Of a DNA stretch of 64,000 nucleotides, positions 45,024-55,659 are shown piece after piece. The stretch is from assembly GCA_900073065.1 (NCBI GenBank), contig FJOG01000016.1, positions 434,001-498,000 of the forward strand, written 5' to 3'. A program made the translations under genes and the position numbers. This DNA is from Phialocephala subalpina (taxonomy: Eukaryota > Ascomycota > Leotiomycetes > Helotiales > Mollisiaceae). How positions within the stretch are numbered: position 1 is the first letter of the stretch; each line of letters begins with the position of its first letter. A model generated the notes under the pieces. That model was not told the DNA's origin and did no database searches. It was given only the letters and a program-made list of their open reading frames with translations.

Positions 45024-48000
45024 ATGGGCGCGCAAACGCCAAAGCGAGGTGTGACCATTGCCATAGACGTAAGTTTGATAAGCTCATCATTCCCCTAAAC
45101 TTCACTCATATTGCTTTTTTTGCTCCGGGATATGTTTCACTTTTGCGCCTTTTTGTACAACAAGTCTTACCCTATCTCAACTTCATTCACTCTCTTTCAA
45201 AATTTCAAACCTCTAGAAATTCATTTGATCGTCACCTTCGTAAGAAGTCTTGGCTGACGATGGCAAAAGCGTGGCGGGACCTTCACAGACTGTGTAGGAA
45301 ACCCCGGCACAGGCCGAATGGAAGACGATGTTATCATCAAGCTCCTCTCCGAAGACCCATCCAACTACGACGATGCACCACTCGAAGGCATCCGGCGCCT
45401 CATGTCCAAATTCCTCGATAAGGAAATTCCACGTGGCGAACCATTAGATACTTCTAAAATCGAGTCGATACGAATGGGTACCACGGTTGCTACTAACGCA
45501 CTTCTGGAACGCAAAGGAGAGAAGATTGCTATGGTTGTTACGAAGGGTTTCAAGGACTGTCTTGAGATTGGTAATCAGTCCAGACCGAAGATCTTTGATT
45601 TGGCGATTAGGAAGCCGGATGTGCTTTATGAGAGGGTTGTGGAGGTTGAGGAGAGAGTTACGCTTGAGGATTATGCGGAAGATCCAACGAGACATGTGAC
45701 CAAAGTTGAGGCAAAGGAACACCAGGAAGGTGATGCGGACCATGACTTGGTCAAAGGTCTGTCTGGAGAAGCTGTCCGGATCTTACAGCGACCAGAAGAA
45801 GACACAATTCGGAAACAACTGCAAGAAGTTCATGACTCCGGTATTCAAAGTATAGCTATATGCTTGATGCATGGTTACACATTTCCCGACCATGAGGCCG
45901 TAGTGGGACGGATAGCCCGAGAAATTGGGTTCAAGCACATCTCATTAAGTCATGAGCTTATGCCCATGATCAAGCTGGTTCCAAGAGCTACGTCTGCATG
46001 TGCAGACGCATATCTCACTCCAGCAATCAAGAAGTACATCGCAGGATTTCAAAAAGGATTCGAAGGTGGACTGGGAACAGAAAGTGTGAAGAACGAGAGC
46101 GGCACAAAAGGAGCAAGATGCGAATTCATGCAAAGTGACGGAGGTCTTGTCGACGTCGACAAGTTCTCAGGCCTCAGAGCCATTCTCTCTGGACCAGCTG
46201 GAGGAGTAGTAGGCTATGCTCTCACATCCTATGACCCCGAGACCAAGACTCCTGTCATTGGATTTGACATGGGTGGTACTTCCACTGATGTCTCAAGATA
46301 TGGCTCTGGAAGATATGAGCACGTATTCGAGACCACCACAGCTGGCGTGACGATACAATCGCCCCAGCTCGACATCAACACCGTTGCAGCCGGTGGTGGC
46401 TCACGACTCTTCTTCCGCAACGGACTATTCGTCATCGGCCCAGAATCAGCAGGAGCACACCCAGGACCAGGCTGCTACCGAAAAGGCGGTCCAGCAACCG
46501 TAACAGACGCAAACCTCTTCCTGGGACGCCTGCTCCCCGACTTCTTCCCCAAGATCTTCGGCAAAACCGAAGACGAAGGACTCGACGTCTCCGCCAGCGA
46601 AAGACTCCTCCAAGAACTCGCCGAACAGATCAACAAGGAAGAAGGAAAGAACATGAGCGCAGATGAGGTTGCGTATGGGTTCCTGACCGTGGCGAATGAG
46701 ACGATGACAAGACCCATTCGATCCCTGACCGAAGCGAAGGGACATGATACGTCGAAGCATCGCTTGGCTACATTTGGCGGTGCAGGTGGACAGCACGCGG
46801 TGGCTATTGCGGAGAGTTTGGGCATACGACAGATTTTAGTACACCGCTATTCGTCCGTGCTCTCTGCATATGGTATGGCACTAGCTGACGTTGTGGACGA
46901 ATGTCAAGAACCGGATTCAAAGGTGTGGGGTGATAAAGGCGAAGCTAAGGAATCTTTAAAAGGCAAGATTGAGGAATTGAAGCAGAAGTCACGAGAGGCA
47001 TTAAAGGAACAAGGTTTTGACGATGGCTCGATCGAGTATGAGGAATATCTTAATATGCGGTATCGCGGAACTGAATCCGCGCTCATGGTTGTGAAACCTG
47101 AAAAGGAAGACGTAGAAAAAGAGTTCGACGGCGATGAGTGGGCATTTGGAAAGGCATTTGTCAAACAACATCAGCAAGAATTCGGCTTCACATTACCGGA
47201 CCGAGATATCATCGTGGACGATGTCAGAGTTCGCGGAATTGGCAAGAGTTTCGAAGGCCTAGGAAAGACCGTTGACCAGCAATTGAAGGAGACCAGGCCA
47301 AAGGATGTAGAGTCTAGAGAGAAGGAGTACAAGCGATCGAAGGTTTACTTCGAGGGCGGACGACAAGATACCCCGATTTACAAGCTTGGGGACCTGGAAG
47401 TTGGCGATCGAATCAAGGGACCTGCGATTCTTGCAGATGGCACACAGACCATCGTGGTTACTCCTGGTGCATCAGCCCTGATTATTGAGACACATGTTGT
47501 CATTAATATCGGGGAGAAGGAGTTTAATGATGCCTCAAAAAATGACATCTCAGGCGATGTCGATCCCATCATGCTCAGCATCTTCGCTCATCGATTCATG
47601 GCGATCGCAGAACAGATGGGTCGAGCTCTCCAGAAGACCAGTGTCAGCACAAATGTCAAGGAGCGACTTGACTACTCATGTGCTCTCTTCGATTCCACCG
47701 GAGGCTTGGTCGCAAATGCTCCCCATCTCCCAGTTCACTTAGGCTCCATGTCGACTTGCGTGAAGCGACAAGCAGAAATATGGCGTGGCAAACTGGTCAA
47801 GGGCGATGTGATTGTATCAAATCACCCAGAATATGGCGGAACCCATTTACCAGATATTACAGTCATCACTCCAGCATTCGACGAAAAGGGAGAGAAGATC
47901 CTCTTCTACGTCGCCTCCAGAGCCCACCACGCAGACATCGGCGGTATCCTACCTGGTAGCATGCCACCACACTCCCGGGAACTCTACCAAGAAGGAGCAG

Positions 48001-49379
48001 CCATCAAGTCCGAGAAGCTTGTCAGTGCAGGACGATTCAATGAAGAACGAATCACCGAACTCCTGCTTCACGAACCCGCAAAATACAAGGGTTGCAGCGG
48101 TACTAGATGTCTCGCAGACAACATCTCAGATCTGAAGGCCCAGATATCAAGTAACATGAAGGGCATCAATCTCATCTCCACCCTCATTGAAGAATACGGC
48201 GAAGACGTCGTCAACTTCTATATGGTCAATATTCAAAACAACGCCGAGCTCAGCGTCAGAAATCTTCTGAAGGACGTTAGCAAGCGATTCGAAGGACAAG
48301 ACCTCTCTGCGGTCGACTACATGGACGATGGATCTCCAATCAAGCTGAAAATCACCATCGATGCCGAGAAAGGCGAAGCTGTCTTCGACTTTAACGGCAC
48401 CGGTCCCGAAGTCTACGGTATATCCTCTGCACTTCCCCTTTGAACCTCGCTAATCAATATCATAGGAAATACCAACGCCCCCCAAGCCGTAACCTACTCC
48501 GCAATAATCTACTGCCTCCGCTCCCTAATCTCGCAAGACATCCCTTTAAACCAAGGCTGCCTTAAACCAATCACCGTCCTCATCCCACCAAAATCCTTTT
48601 TATCACCATCAGACAAAGCCGCCGTGGTAGGCGGCAACGTGCTCACTTCCCAGCGCGTGACAGACGTCATTCTCAAAGCATTCCAAGCCTGCGCCGCCTC
48701 GCAGGGAGACTGCAACAATCTCACATTCGGTTTCGGAGGAAACGTCGAAGGCCAAGATGAAGTCAAAGGCTTTGGATATTATGAAACTATTGCTGGTGGA
48801 AGTGGAGCAGGAAAGGATTGGGATGGAACGAGTGGTGTTCATACACATATGACCAACACTCGAATCACTGACACAGAAGTCTTCGAACGTCGATATCCAG
48901 TCTTACTACGAGAATTCAGTCTTCGAGCCGGCTCCGGAGGAAAGGGCAAGCATAAAGGCGGCAACGGCGTGATTCGCGACATCGAATTCCGCATCCCGGT
49001 CCAAGTCTCCATCCTCTCCGAACGACGCGTCTACCACCCTTACGGCCTTGCCGGCGGCGAAGACGCTGAATGTGGACTTAACATCTGGGTTCGAAAAGTC
49101 GAGACTTCAAATTCGGAGAGATCGGATCGGATGTTGAATGGTGATTCGGAGGGGAAGAAAGTTGAGGATGCGGTGTTTGAGGAGAGGAGAATTAATCTTG
49201 GTGGTAAGAATACGGCGGCTATGAAGAAGGGTGAGAGGATTATTATCTGTACGCCAGGTGGTGGGGGGTGGGGGAAGGTTGGGGAGGAGAAGAGTGTTAG
49301 GGAGAAGGGGGTTGATCCAAAGCATGCGTGGAGGGGTGGAAGTCATGCTAGTAGGGAGGAGATGGCTTTGCAGGCCTGA
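45024..49379 (+). CDS. oxp1: 5-oxoprolinase (ATP-hydrolysing)
   Basis: Exons 45024-45068, 45270-48417 and 48466-49379 (introns 201 and 48 nt) give 1368 residues. The first splice joins GVTIAID to [15 protein letters not shown], recreating the start of the hydantoinase A fold seen in yeast Oxp1 and human OPLAH. Motifs in order: [39 protein letters not shown], the actin-like ATPase loop [13 protein letters not shown] (about 347), [20 protein letters not shown], then the HyuB half from about 780 ([71 protein letters not shown]). The enzyme opens 5-oxoproline to glutamate with ATP in the cytosolic gamma-glutamyl cycle. The length is slightly above the usual ~1290; the extra residues include the Ser/Glu-rich stretch near the C-terminus. 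The start context AAAATGG is good. Confidence 0.96.
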
Positions 49380-50428
49380 GGGGGTGACCTTGCGATGCTT
49401 TTCGAATAAGTGATGTGCGATAAAGAGGGCTGTATGAAAAATCAAGGAGGAAATAATGATTGAGACGAAATATGGCCTCGACAAAGACGCCTCCTGCGCG
49501 CTCATCAGCGACTCGAGAACGATAATTTCAAGGGCGGCTAAAGTCGAAGACCATAGAGAAGCACACATAGATCGTTGCTTTAGATAACATGGCGTTGCAT
49601 TGACCTTTTACAACCATTTCTCCTCTTCCCTTTGTGGTTGAAGACTCCCCTTCTACCTACTGTAGTTCACATCACTAAATCTTGGCAATTCTCCTCTCGT
49701 CTAGAATTGCCCCTTTCCCGACCACTTCCAAGCGAGCTCCAAGCGAGCCCGCAAGACAAGCCCAAGAAGTCAAAACACTTTAGAAACATCGCAAAGAAGA
49801 TTCTTTCGGAAACACAAAACAATAGTTCAAGTTGCTTTACGGATGCCTAGACTTCTGTGAAAGAAAAAGAAGCAAAAGTAAACAAAGAGAACAAAAAAAG
49901 CAGGCAATCCTTGCACAAACTTAGGGCAACTGTAAAGGCGAGGGCAACTAGCTCGGAAGATCGCAATTAGGTACACCAGTCTAGGATTGCCTGTGGTTGC
50001 TTTAAGGACTTGAATAGTAATTCGATTGAATGAGAGCGTTTTGCCCATTTAAAGCCATGTGAGAGTTGGAGGTTGTGGGTCAAATCCGGTAGGTGCGGGG
50101 TATTGATGCCTGTTGGCGGAGAGGTAAGCGGGCGGAGGGTGAGTGGTTGGATAGAGAGTGTATGTTTATTCTCCATTATTCATTATCTTTAATGTATTTA
50201 GTGATCGAATTTGAGCCCATAGCCAGAATTTAGTTAGAGTAGAGAATTTCTAGCCACGCTCCAACTCTACTCCAATTTCGCTTCAAAGTCAACGATATTC
50301 CGTCTACCACAACCTCAAGTCTCAACCCTCTTCAGATTCTGCCCCCAGACCACAACCTCAACGCAAAATCAACGCATCTTCTGCAACATCTCAAATCCCA
50401 AACTTCCCAATCTTTTCCCCCAAACTCT
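49380..50428. other. Convergent intergenic region
   Basis: About 1 kb between the 3' ends of 5-oxoprolinase (+) and CTP synthase (-). A/T-rich and pyrimidine-rich, no supported gene. Confidence 0.6.
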
Positions 50429-52462
50429 TCACACATCTACACTCCTCCTACTCTCACTCTCCAAATCTCTCATCACGGTGTCCAAACACGCCGCACTACT
50501 CGCCACAAAACCCAAGAACGGGATGCTAGGTTCAAGAACCCTGCTTAAATACTCAGGATGGAACTGTACTCCCACAAACCACGGATGATCCTTCAGTTCT
50601 AAGATCTCCATACGTTCGCCTTTGTCGTCTTTTCCGACGAAGTGGAGGCCGTTGGATGAGAGGGTGGAGATATAGGACGGGTTTACTTCGTAGCGGTGGC
50701 GGTGGCGTTCTTTGACTATAAGCTCTTCGGAGGGGTGGGTCAGAGAGGAGGGTGAAGAGTCAGTGGAGGAGGATTTTAAGTAGAGGGCGTGGAGTTTACT
50801 CCATTCGCTGCCAGCCTGGAAGTGTGTTGGTCTTATGCCTAGTCGCATCGTGCCTCCTAGATTCGTGCGGTCGATTTCAGGCATGAAGATCACAACTGGA
50901 TGGGGAGTGTTTGCATCAACTAGAATGCCGGTATCAGTAAAAGTCTTCTCGAAGAGCGGAACAATGACCCTTACGCTCAACAGAACTAGCACCCTCCAGC
51001 TTGCAGACATTCCTCGCATACTCGATGACCGCAATCTGCATCCCGAGACATACACCGAGGAAAGGCTTCTTATTCTCCCTAGCCCATTTCGTAGCAGCAA
51101 TCATTCCTTCGGTTCCCCTGGTACCGAAACCTACAGGGACGAGAATGCCATCGGCTGTATGGAGGACTTCCCAAGCTTTGTCATGCTCTGCAGGCGAGTC
51201 TTCTTTGGCATAATCTTCCAAATGAGATGCATTGACCATGACAAGATTGAGCTTGCGTTTACAAGCCATAGCCGAATGCTCTAGAGCCTTGATGACTGAG
51301 ATATAGGAGTCTTCGAAGCTGGTGTACTTGCCAACTAGCGCGATAGTGACGTTTTTCTGGAGATCGCCCTGCATGGTGCTGGATTTCCAGGATGTCCAGG
51401 TGTTCGCACCTCTCAAAACCTGCTCCACGGAGAGCTTTAATTCGTCTAGGTTGAGGATCTTTGAAAGCGAGGTCTTGATGCCTTGTTGTTCGAGGAGCAT
51501 AGGGACGTGATAGACAGAAGAGACGTCATGAACAGCGACGACTTGCTCGGGCTCGACCTGGCAGAACATGGCTACTTTGTTAGTGGTAGCTTGGAGAAGC
51601 ACTTTCTTGCACCGGCACGCAATCTAACAATAGTTAGTGAGTACACCATGCATGGATGTGTCGAAAAGTTGGCCTACTAGATCTGGATGCAAGCCCAACT
51701 TTTGGACTTCCTTGATCGCTTGTTGAGTTGGCTTCGTCTTTTGTTCCTCGTTGATGACTGGTACGTATGACACAAAGATATGGAGGAAGTTGCCTTTTCC
51801 GATTCTGTACCGGAGTTGTCGCAAAGCTTCGATGAAGGGCGCATTTTCGATGTCACCACAGGTGCCTCCCCTACCATCGTATAAGTCGTAACCTCTGCAC
51901 AAAGATGAACTTGAACATACAGCTCAATGACGCAAATATCCGGCTCCTCATTCGTATCATCAACTGGAACTTTCGCAACTCGCTCAATCCAATCTTGCAA
52001 AGCATTCGTAAGATGCGGAACAATCTGCACCGTCTTCCCCAAATAATCTCCCCTCCTCTCACGCTCAATAACATGCTGGTAGATCTTTCCAGTCGTAATA
52101 TTATTGTCTCGAGTAAGAGTGATATTCAAATACCGCTCATAATTACCTAGGTCAAGATCCGTTTCGCCTCCATCATCCAGGACAAAGACTTCGCCGTGTT
52201 CGGTTGGTGCCATAGTTCCGGCATCCACGTTCATGTAGGGGTCGATCTTGATCATTGTCACTTTTAAACCCATGGTCTTGAGGAGGAGACCGGTGCTGGA
52301 GGCTATTTCCAAGTTAGAAGAGCGCAATATCTTGCTTGGGCGCGCAAGTACCGATGATGCCTTTCCCAACACCGCTGATCACACCTATCGGGTGTCAGTA
52401 AGATTTGATATTGCGCTCTTAAAGTGATCACACTTGCCTCCCGATACCAAGACGTACTTCAT
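50429..52462 (-). CDS. ura7: CTP synthase
   Basis: Six exons (52462-52438, 52384-52352, 52302-51921, 51870-51678, 51623-50975, 50919-50429) give 590 residues. The first two are tiny: MKYVLVSGG and [11 protein letters not shown], the P-loop of the synthetase domain. Intron 1 uses a GC donor (GAG|GCAAGT...GATAG); the other introns are GT-AG. Recognised motifs: [77 protein letters not shown]. The glutaminase domain has GVCLGMQ with nucleophile Cys403, and GVQFHPEY with His548 and Glu550. It makes CTP from UTP, ATP and glutamine in the cytosol and can form filaments. Position 151 is Cys where most family members have Val (GGTVGD). Essential gene, normal length. Confidence 0.96.
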
Positions 52463-53039
52463 GATCACAACTTTTCAAAGTAATGGAGGTGTATGAGGTT
52501 GGTTGCGCCTTCCTCAAAGATATTTTGAGTCCCCCTGCGGCTTTTGACTCCGCAGGTAAAGAAAACGTGCAAGAAGTCTTTTCGTCCCAATATATAAGTT
52601 TCTAGCGCGTAACTCTTTAGCCCTAAACCATACTCGAAAGGAACTAGAACTAGGTAGACAAGAGGAAAATATGGAGAAGCTGCCTGATTCCTTACCAGGT
52701 ATGTTAGCTCCCGCTCCGGGCCCATCCGTTCAAGCTGCCAGGTGCAGCCCTCATGTAATCTTGTCGAAGAGCCACTGCGCCGATTGACGAATCAGGGGGG
52801 TTTTCTTCGAGGATTTGTCGTCGTTATTACCGACCTGGACATCGAACATGTGATCCACTTCCGAAGGCTATGACTCACCATCGAACTCTTCATTTCCTAG
52901 CTAAGATTGGTCTCAGCGCTTCTGCCATGAATAGGGATGTCGAAAATAACATTTGGTATCTTGCCTCAAACTTATGCTGGACTATGATCACATAGACCTT
53001 CACCCCGTCATCCTCATCCACCTTTCCCATTCCCATCCT
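52463..53039. promoter_or_regulatory. Upstream region of CTP synthase
   Basis: About 580 bases between the CTP synthase start and the end of the next minus-strand gene. No ORF of note. Confidence 0.5.
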
Positions 53040-54123
53040 TTAACCCAAAATCCCAGCAGCAACCAGCCCAGCCCAAGCACTACCCATATTTCTCACGACA
53101 TCCCCTGGCGTCCTCTCCGCTTCATCTCTAATTCCTCTAACATCCTCTCCCTTTCCCGCCTCGCCTAGATTCCGCTCCGCCTCCATAGTCTCCGCCGCAT
53201 GCACCACCTCCTGAGGGAACACCCCCGTCTCGATCCCAGACCCAAGCCAAAGCAACAACCAAACAGCTTCCTCCTGCCCCTTCTCCAACGCAACATGCAA
53301 CCCCGTCTTTCCCCCATCCAACGGATCCTGCCACCTGACAACCTCACCCGGCTTCATCTTCTCTCCATCCTCCTCCTCCTCCTCCTCATCATCCTCATCC
53401 ATCCCATCCTCTTGCAAATTTTTGAGCAATTCAACAATACCAGTAACATCTCCTTCAGCACACATGATCATGAATGCTCTCGCTGGTCTTTTGCTGGGAT
53501 TGGCTTCTAGGTAAGCTTCTTCTGTGATAAGAGGGAGGATGTCGAGGTTTTCTTGGATGCCGCCTTCGTTGTGATAGCGGGAGAGGATAAAGGGTTGGGG
53601 TGAGGATTGGGGGAGGAGACGGTTAGTGGATGAGGGGCCGGGGGTGGTGGAGACGATGCTGTTTTGGCAGGCGGGACAGGCGAGGTCAAGGGCTATTTGG
53701 GGGGATTCGTCGAGGAGGCATTGCCTGATTTAGGTCAGCTTTGTGTAGAGAATTTGAAGAACAATAAAGATCGGAGACAGAAAGTACTCAAATGTCAGAG
53801 ATAATGCTATATTATAGAAGTGCAAAGCGAAAAGAAATTGTAAGAATACACGTGATTGGAGGTTGACTTGAGGACTTCCTCTTGGAACCTTGATGGACGG
53901 ACATGCAACGCAAAAATAGACAATTTATATGACTACATTATGTTCGGGGTTCGAGAGAAACTAAAAACACGCAGACATACCAATGAAAGTGACAACCACA
54001 AGTCAAGAGCAAGTCATCTGGCGCAGTTGAAGCATGGCCGACGGATGAAGCAGTAGCTTCGTCGAATGAATCCGAATCAAGTTCGACTGTCAAGGCCTGC
54101 GAGCACAGTCTGCAAGTTGCCAT
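53040..54123 (-). CDS. RING-like zinc-finger protein with ankyrin-like segment
   Basis: Exons 54123-53981 and 53724-53040 join in frame to 275 residues; the 256-nt intron is long for this locus, but GTATGT..CAG ends are clear. The N-terminus is MATCRLCSQA; after a short loop come TCGCHFHWQCLLDESPQ and LACPACQNS. Cys4, Cys7, Cys42, Cys44, His45/His47, Cys50, Cys64 and Cys67 make a RING-like zinc cluster. The C-terminal half has FMIMCAEGDVTGIVELLKNL, an acidic run, and TGLHVALEKGQEEAVWLLLW followed by GSGIETG, which look like two ankyrin repeats separated by an insertion. RING plus ankyrin suggests an E3 ubiquitin ligase, but no E2-contact residues can be checked here. The start has an ACAATGG context. 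Confidence 0.7.
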
Positions 54124-54128
54124 TGTGA

Positions 54129-54338
54129 CTATTTGACTTCGAATAAAGAGGGATATTTTGTGTTTGGATGTGTTGTGGTTGGGGAGATGGTTCCGAAGCG
54201 CGAGACGTAGAAGCGGAAAAGTTTTGGCAAATTTTTGAAATCTCTGAAGACGTCAGGGACAATTTGCTTGGGGACTTGGCCACAACCAGGACAGACAATT
54301 GATGTTGCAGTTCCAATTTCTAACGATTCGTAATCCAT
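54129..54338 (-). other. Upstream ORF with CPGC motif, ends 5 nt before the RING gene
   Basis: ATG at 54338 opens a 69-codon frame (MDYESLEIGTATSIVCPGCG, then QVPKQIVPDVFRDFKNLPKL) that stops at TAG 54131-54129, five bases before the ATG of the RING/ankyrin gene and in a different frame. It could be a translated upstream ORF, a separate short protein, or part of an alternative 5' exon of the same gene. Confidence 0.35.
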
Positions 54339-54527
54339 TGAAGTCTTCTACGTCTAGTCTATGTCTAATATGTATGTAGTCCGCCACAATTACCAGCACC
54401 TCCATGGCAAGAACGGGCAGGTATCTAAAGCTAAGGCAGGGGACAATTCGTCTTCGCTATCCGAGTGAGTCCAGCATTCACAGTGAGTGAGCAATATGCC
54501 AGACGCAAAGAAGATTGCGTGTATGTA

Positions 54528-55049
54528 TCATGATTTCGAGCTTCCGGTATTCTTTGGGGCTGGCTGAGAGATATACTTCGTGTGCGAAGCCGTAGCTACC
54601 ATCGGACCTGGCTGTCCATCGACCAGCTTGGATATCCGTATCGTGGTAAATGCCATTGACCTCCCGACCTTATTCGCAGTAGATTCGATATGTATCGTCT
54701 CTCCCACTTGTGCAGTCCCAATGTATGTAACGTGGATATCGATCGAGGCACCGGTCTTCTCCAGCCCATGTGTCGCAATAGCAAGACCACCACTCCAATC
54801 CACCAACGCCGCACTCACAGCTCCGTGTATTGTTCCTCTCGAATTAACATGATTATTTCCAAGTGTAAGCTGGGCGGTGACGGTTCCTTTCGTGGCAGAT
54901 ATGATAGCAACGTCGGAGAGTAAGAAATCTTTTGGCGGTCAGAAATGGCAATACCTACCTAGCTCCGACTCCTTACCATAAATGGGAGAGTTTCCCTTCA
55001 TTCGATCCCACACCCCTTTGACATGCTCCAATTCGGTGGTAGAAGCCAT
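54528..55049 (-). CDS. Hotdog-fold thioesterase (ACOT13/PaaI type)
   Basis: Exons 55049-54977 and 54928-54528 (48-nt intron, GTAAGG..AAAG) give 157 residues: MASTTELEHVKGVWDRMKGN, SPIYDFLLSDV, then ISATKGTVTAQLTLGNNHVN and SRGTIHGAVSAALVDWSGGL. The 'N-x2-GT-HG' motif with Asn53 and the following Asp68 (LVDW) match the catalytic Asn and Asp of the human THEM2/ACOT13 group. DIHVTYIGTAQVGETIHIES and SMAFTTIRISK are the later hotdog strands. It probably hydrolyses acyl-CoA; chain length and compartment are unknown, and I see no clear targeting signal. The length is normal for the family. Confidence 0.9.
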
Positions 55050-55659
55050 TGCGATGGTTGCTGAACAGTTGCCTAATCAAGGTTGACGCGGAGAAAAGAG
55101 GGTCGTCGTCAGCAGGAGGCAAAAGGCTGAAATGGCCTATTCCTGGAGATGAGAGAGCACGCTGCTGGCTATGAATGATTGGTTCCGGAATAGATGGGAC
55201 GAATGCGAGAGTCCTTTGCGATCGTAAAAGCTTTACAACTCTCTTGGCAGACGTACCAAAGTCCCACACGGCTAGATTTCTTTTTGTTGTGGTGTTTCGG
55301 AGAGGGAAGAAAATCAGTGCCTGACGAAATTACGTGGAGGCCAATCGTGGCGGGGTCAAGCGAAGTTGGGAGGCTGGAAGGCTCCTTCCAACTTCAAACC
55401 AAGAATTATTCAAAGTCCCAACACATCCGGAACTTCGAGACCTTCTCTTGACTTTGAGAATATTCACCATTGCTACTATCTACATTTTCTGTCAGGTTCA
55501 GGCTACACATCTAAACGACGAGATTGTTCTGTGACGCTAGGATATTCGACGCACCAGCTACCCCTCGTCGGCGCACTTCTCCCTGATTGTTCAACCACGA
55601 GCGCCGATTGAGGCTCGCGCATATCGATCAATCAAGGCTCAGCATCACGATCTGTCGCA
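55050..55659. promoter_or_regulatory. Divergent promoter: thioesterase (-) and fimbrin (+)
   Basis: About 610 bases between divergent start codons; short ORFs only, including one on the plus strand ending near 55451 with no coding character. Confidence 0.5.
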
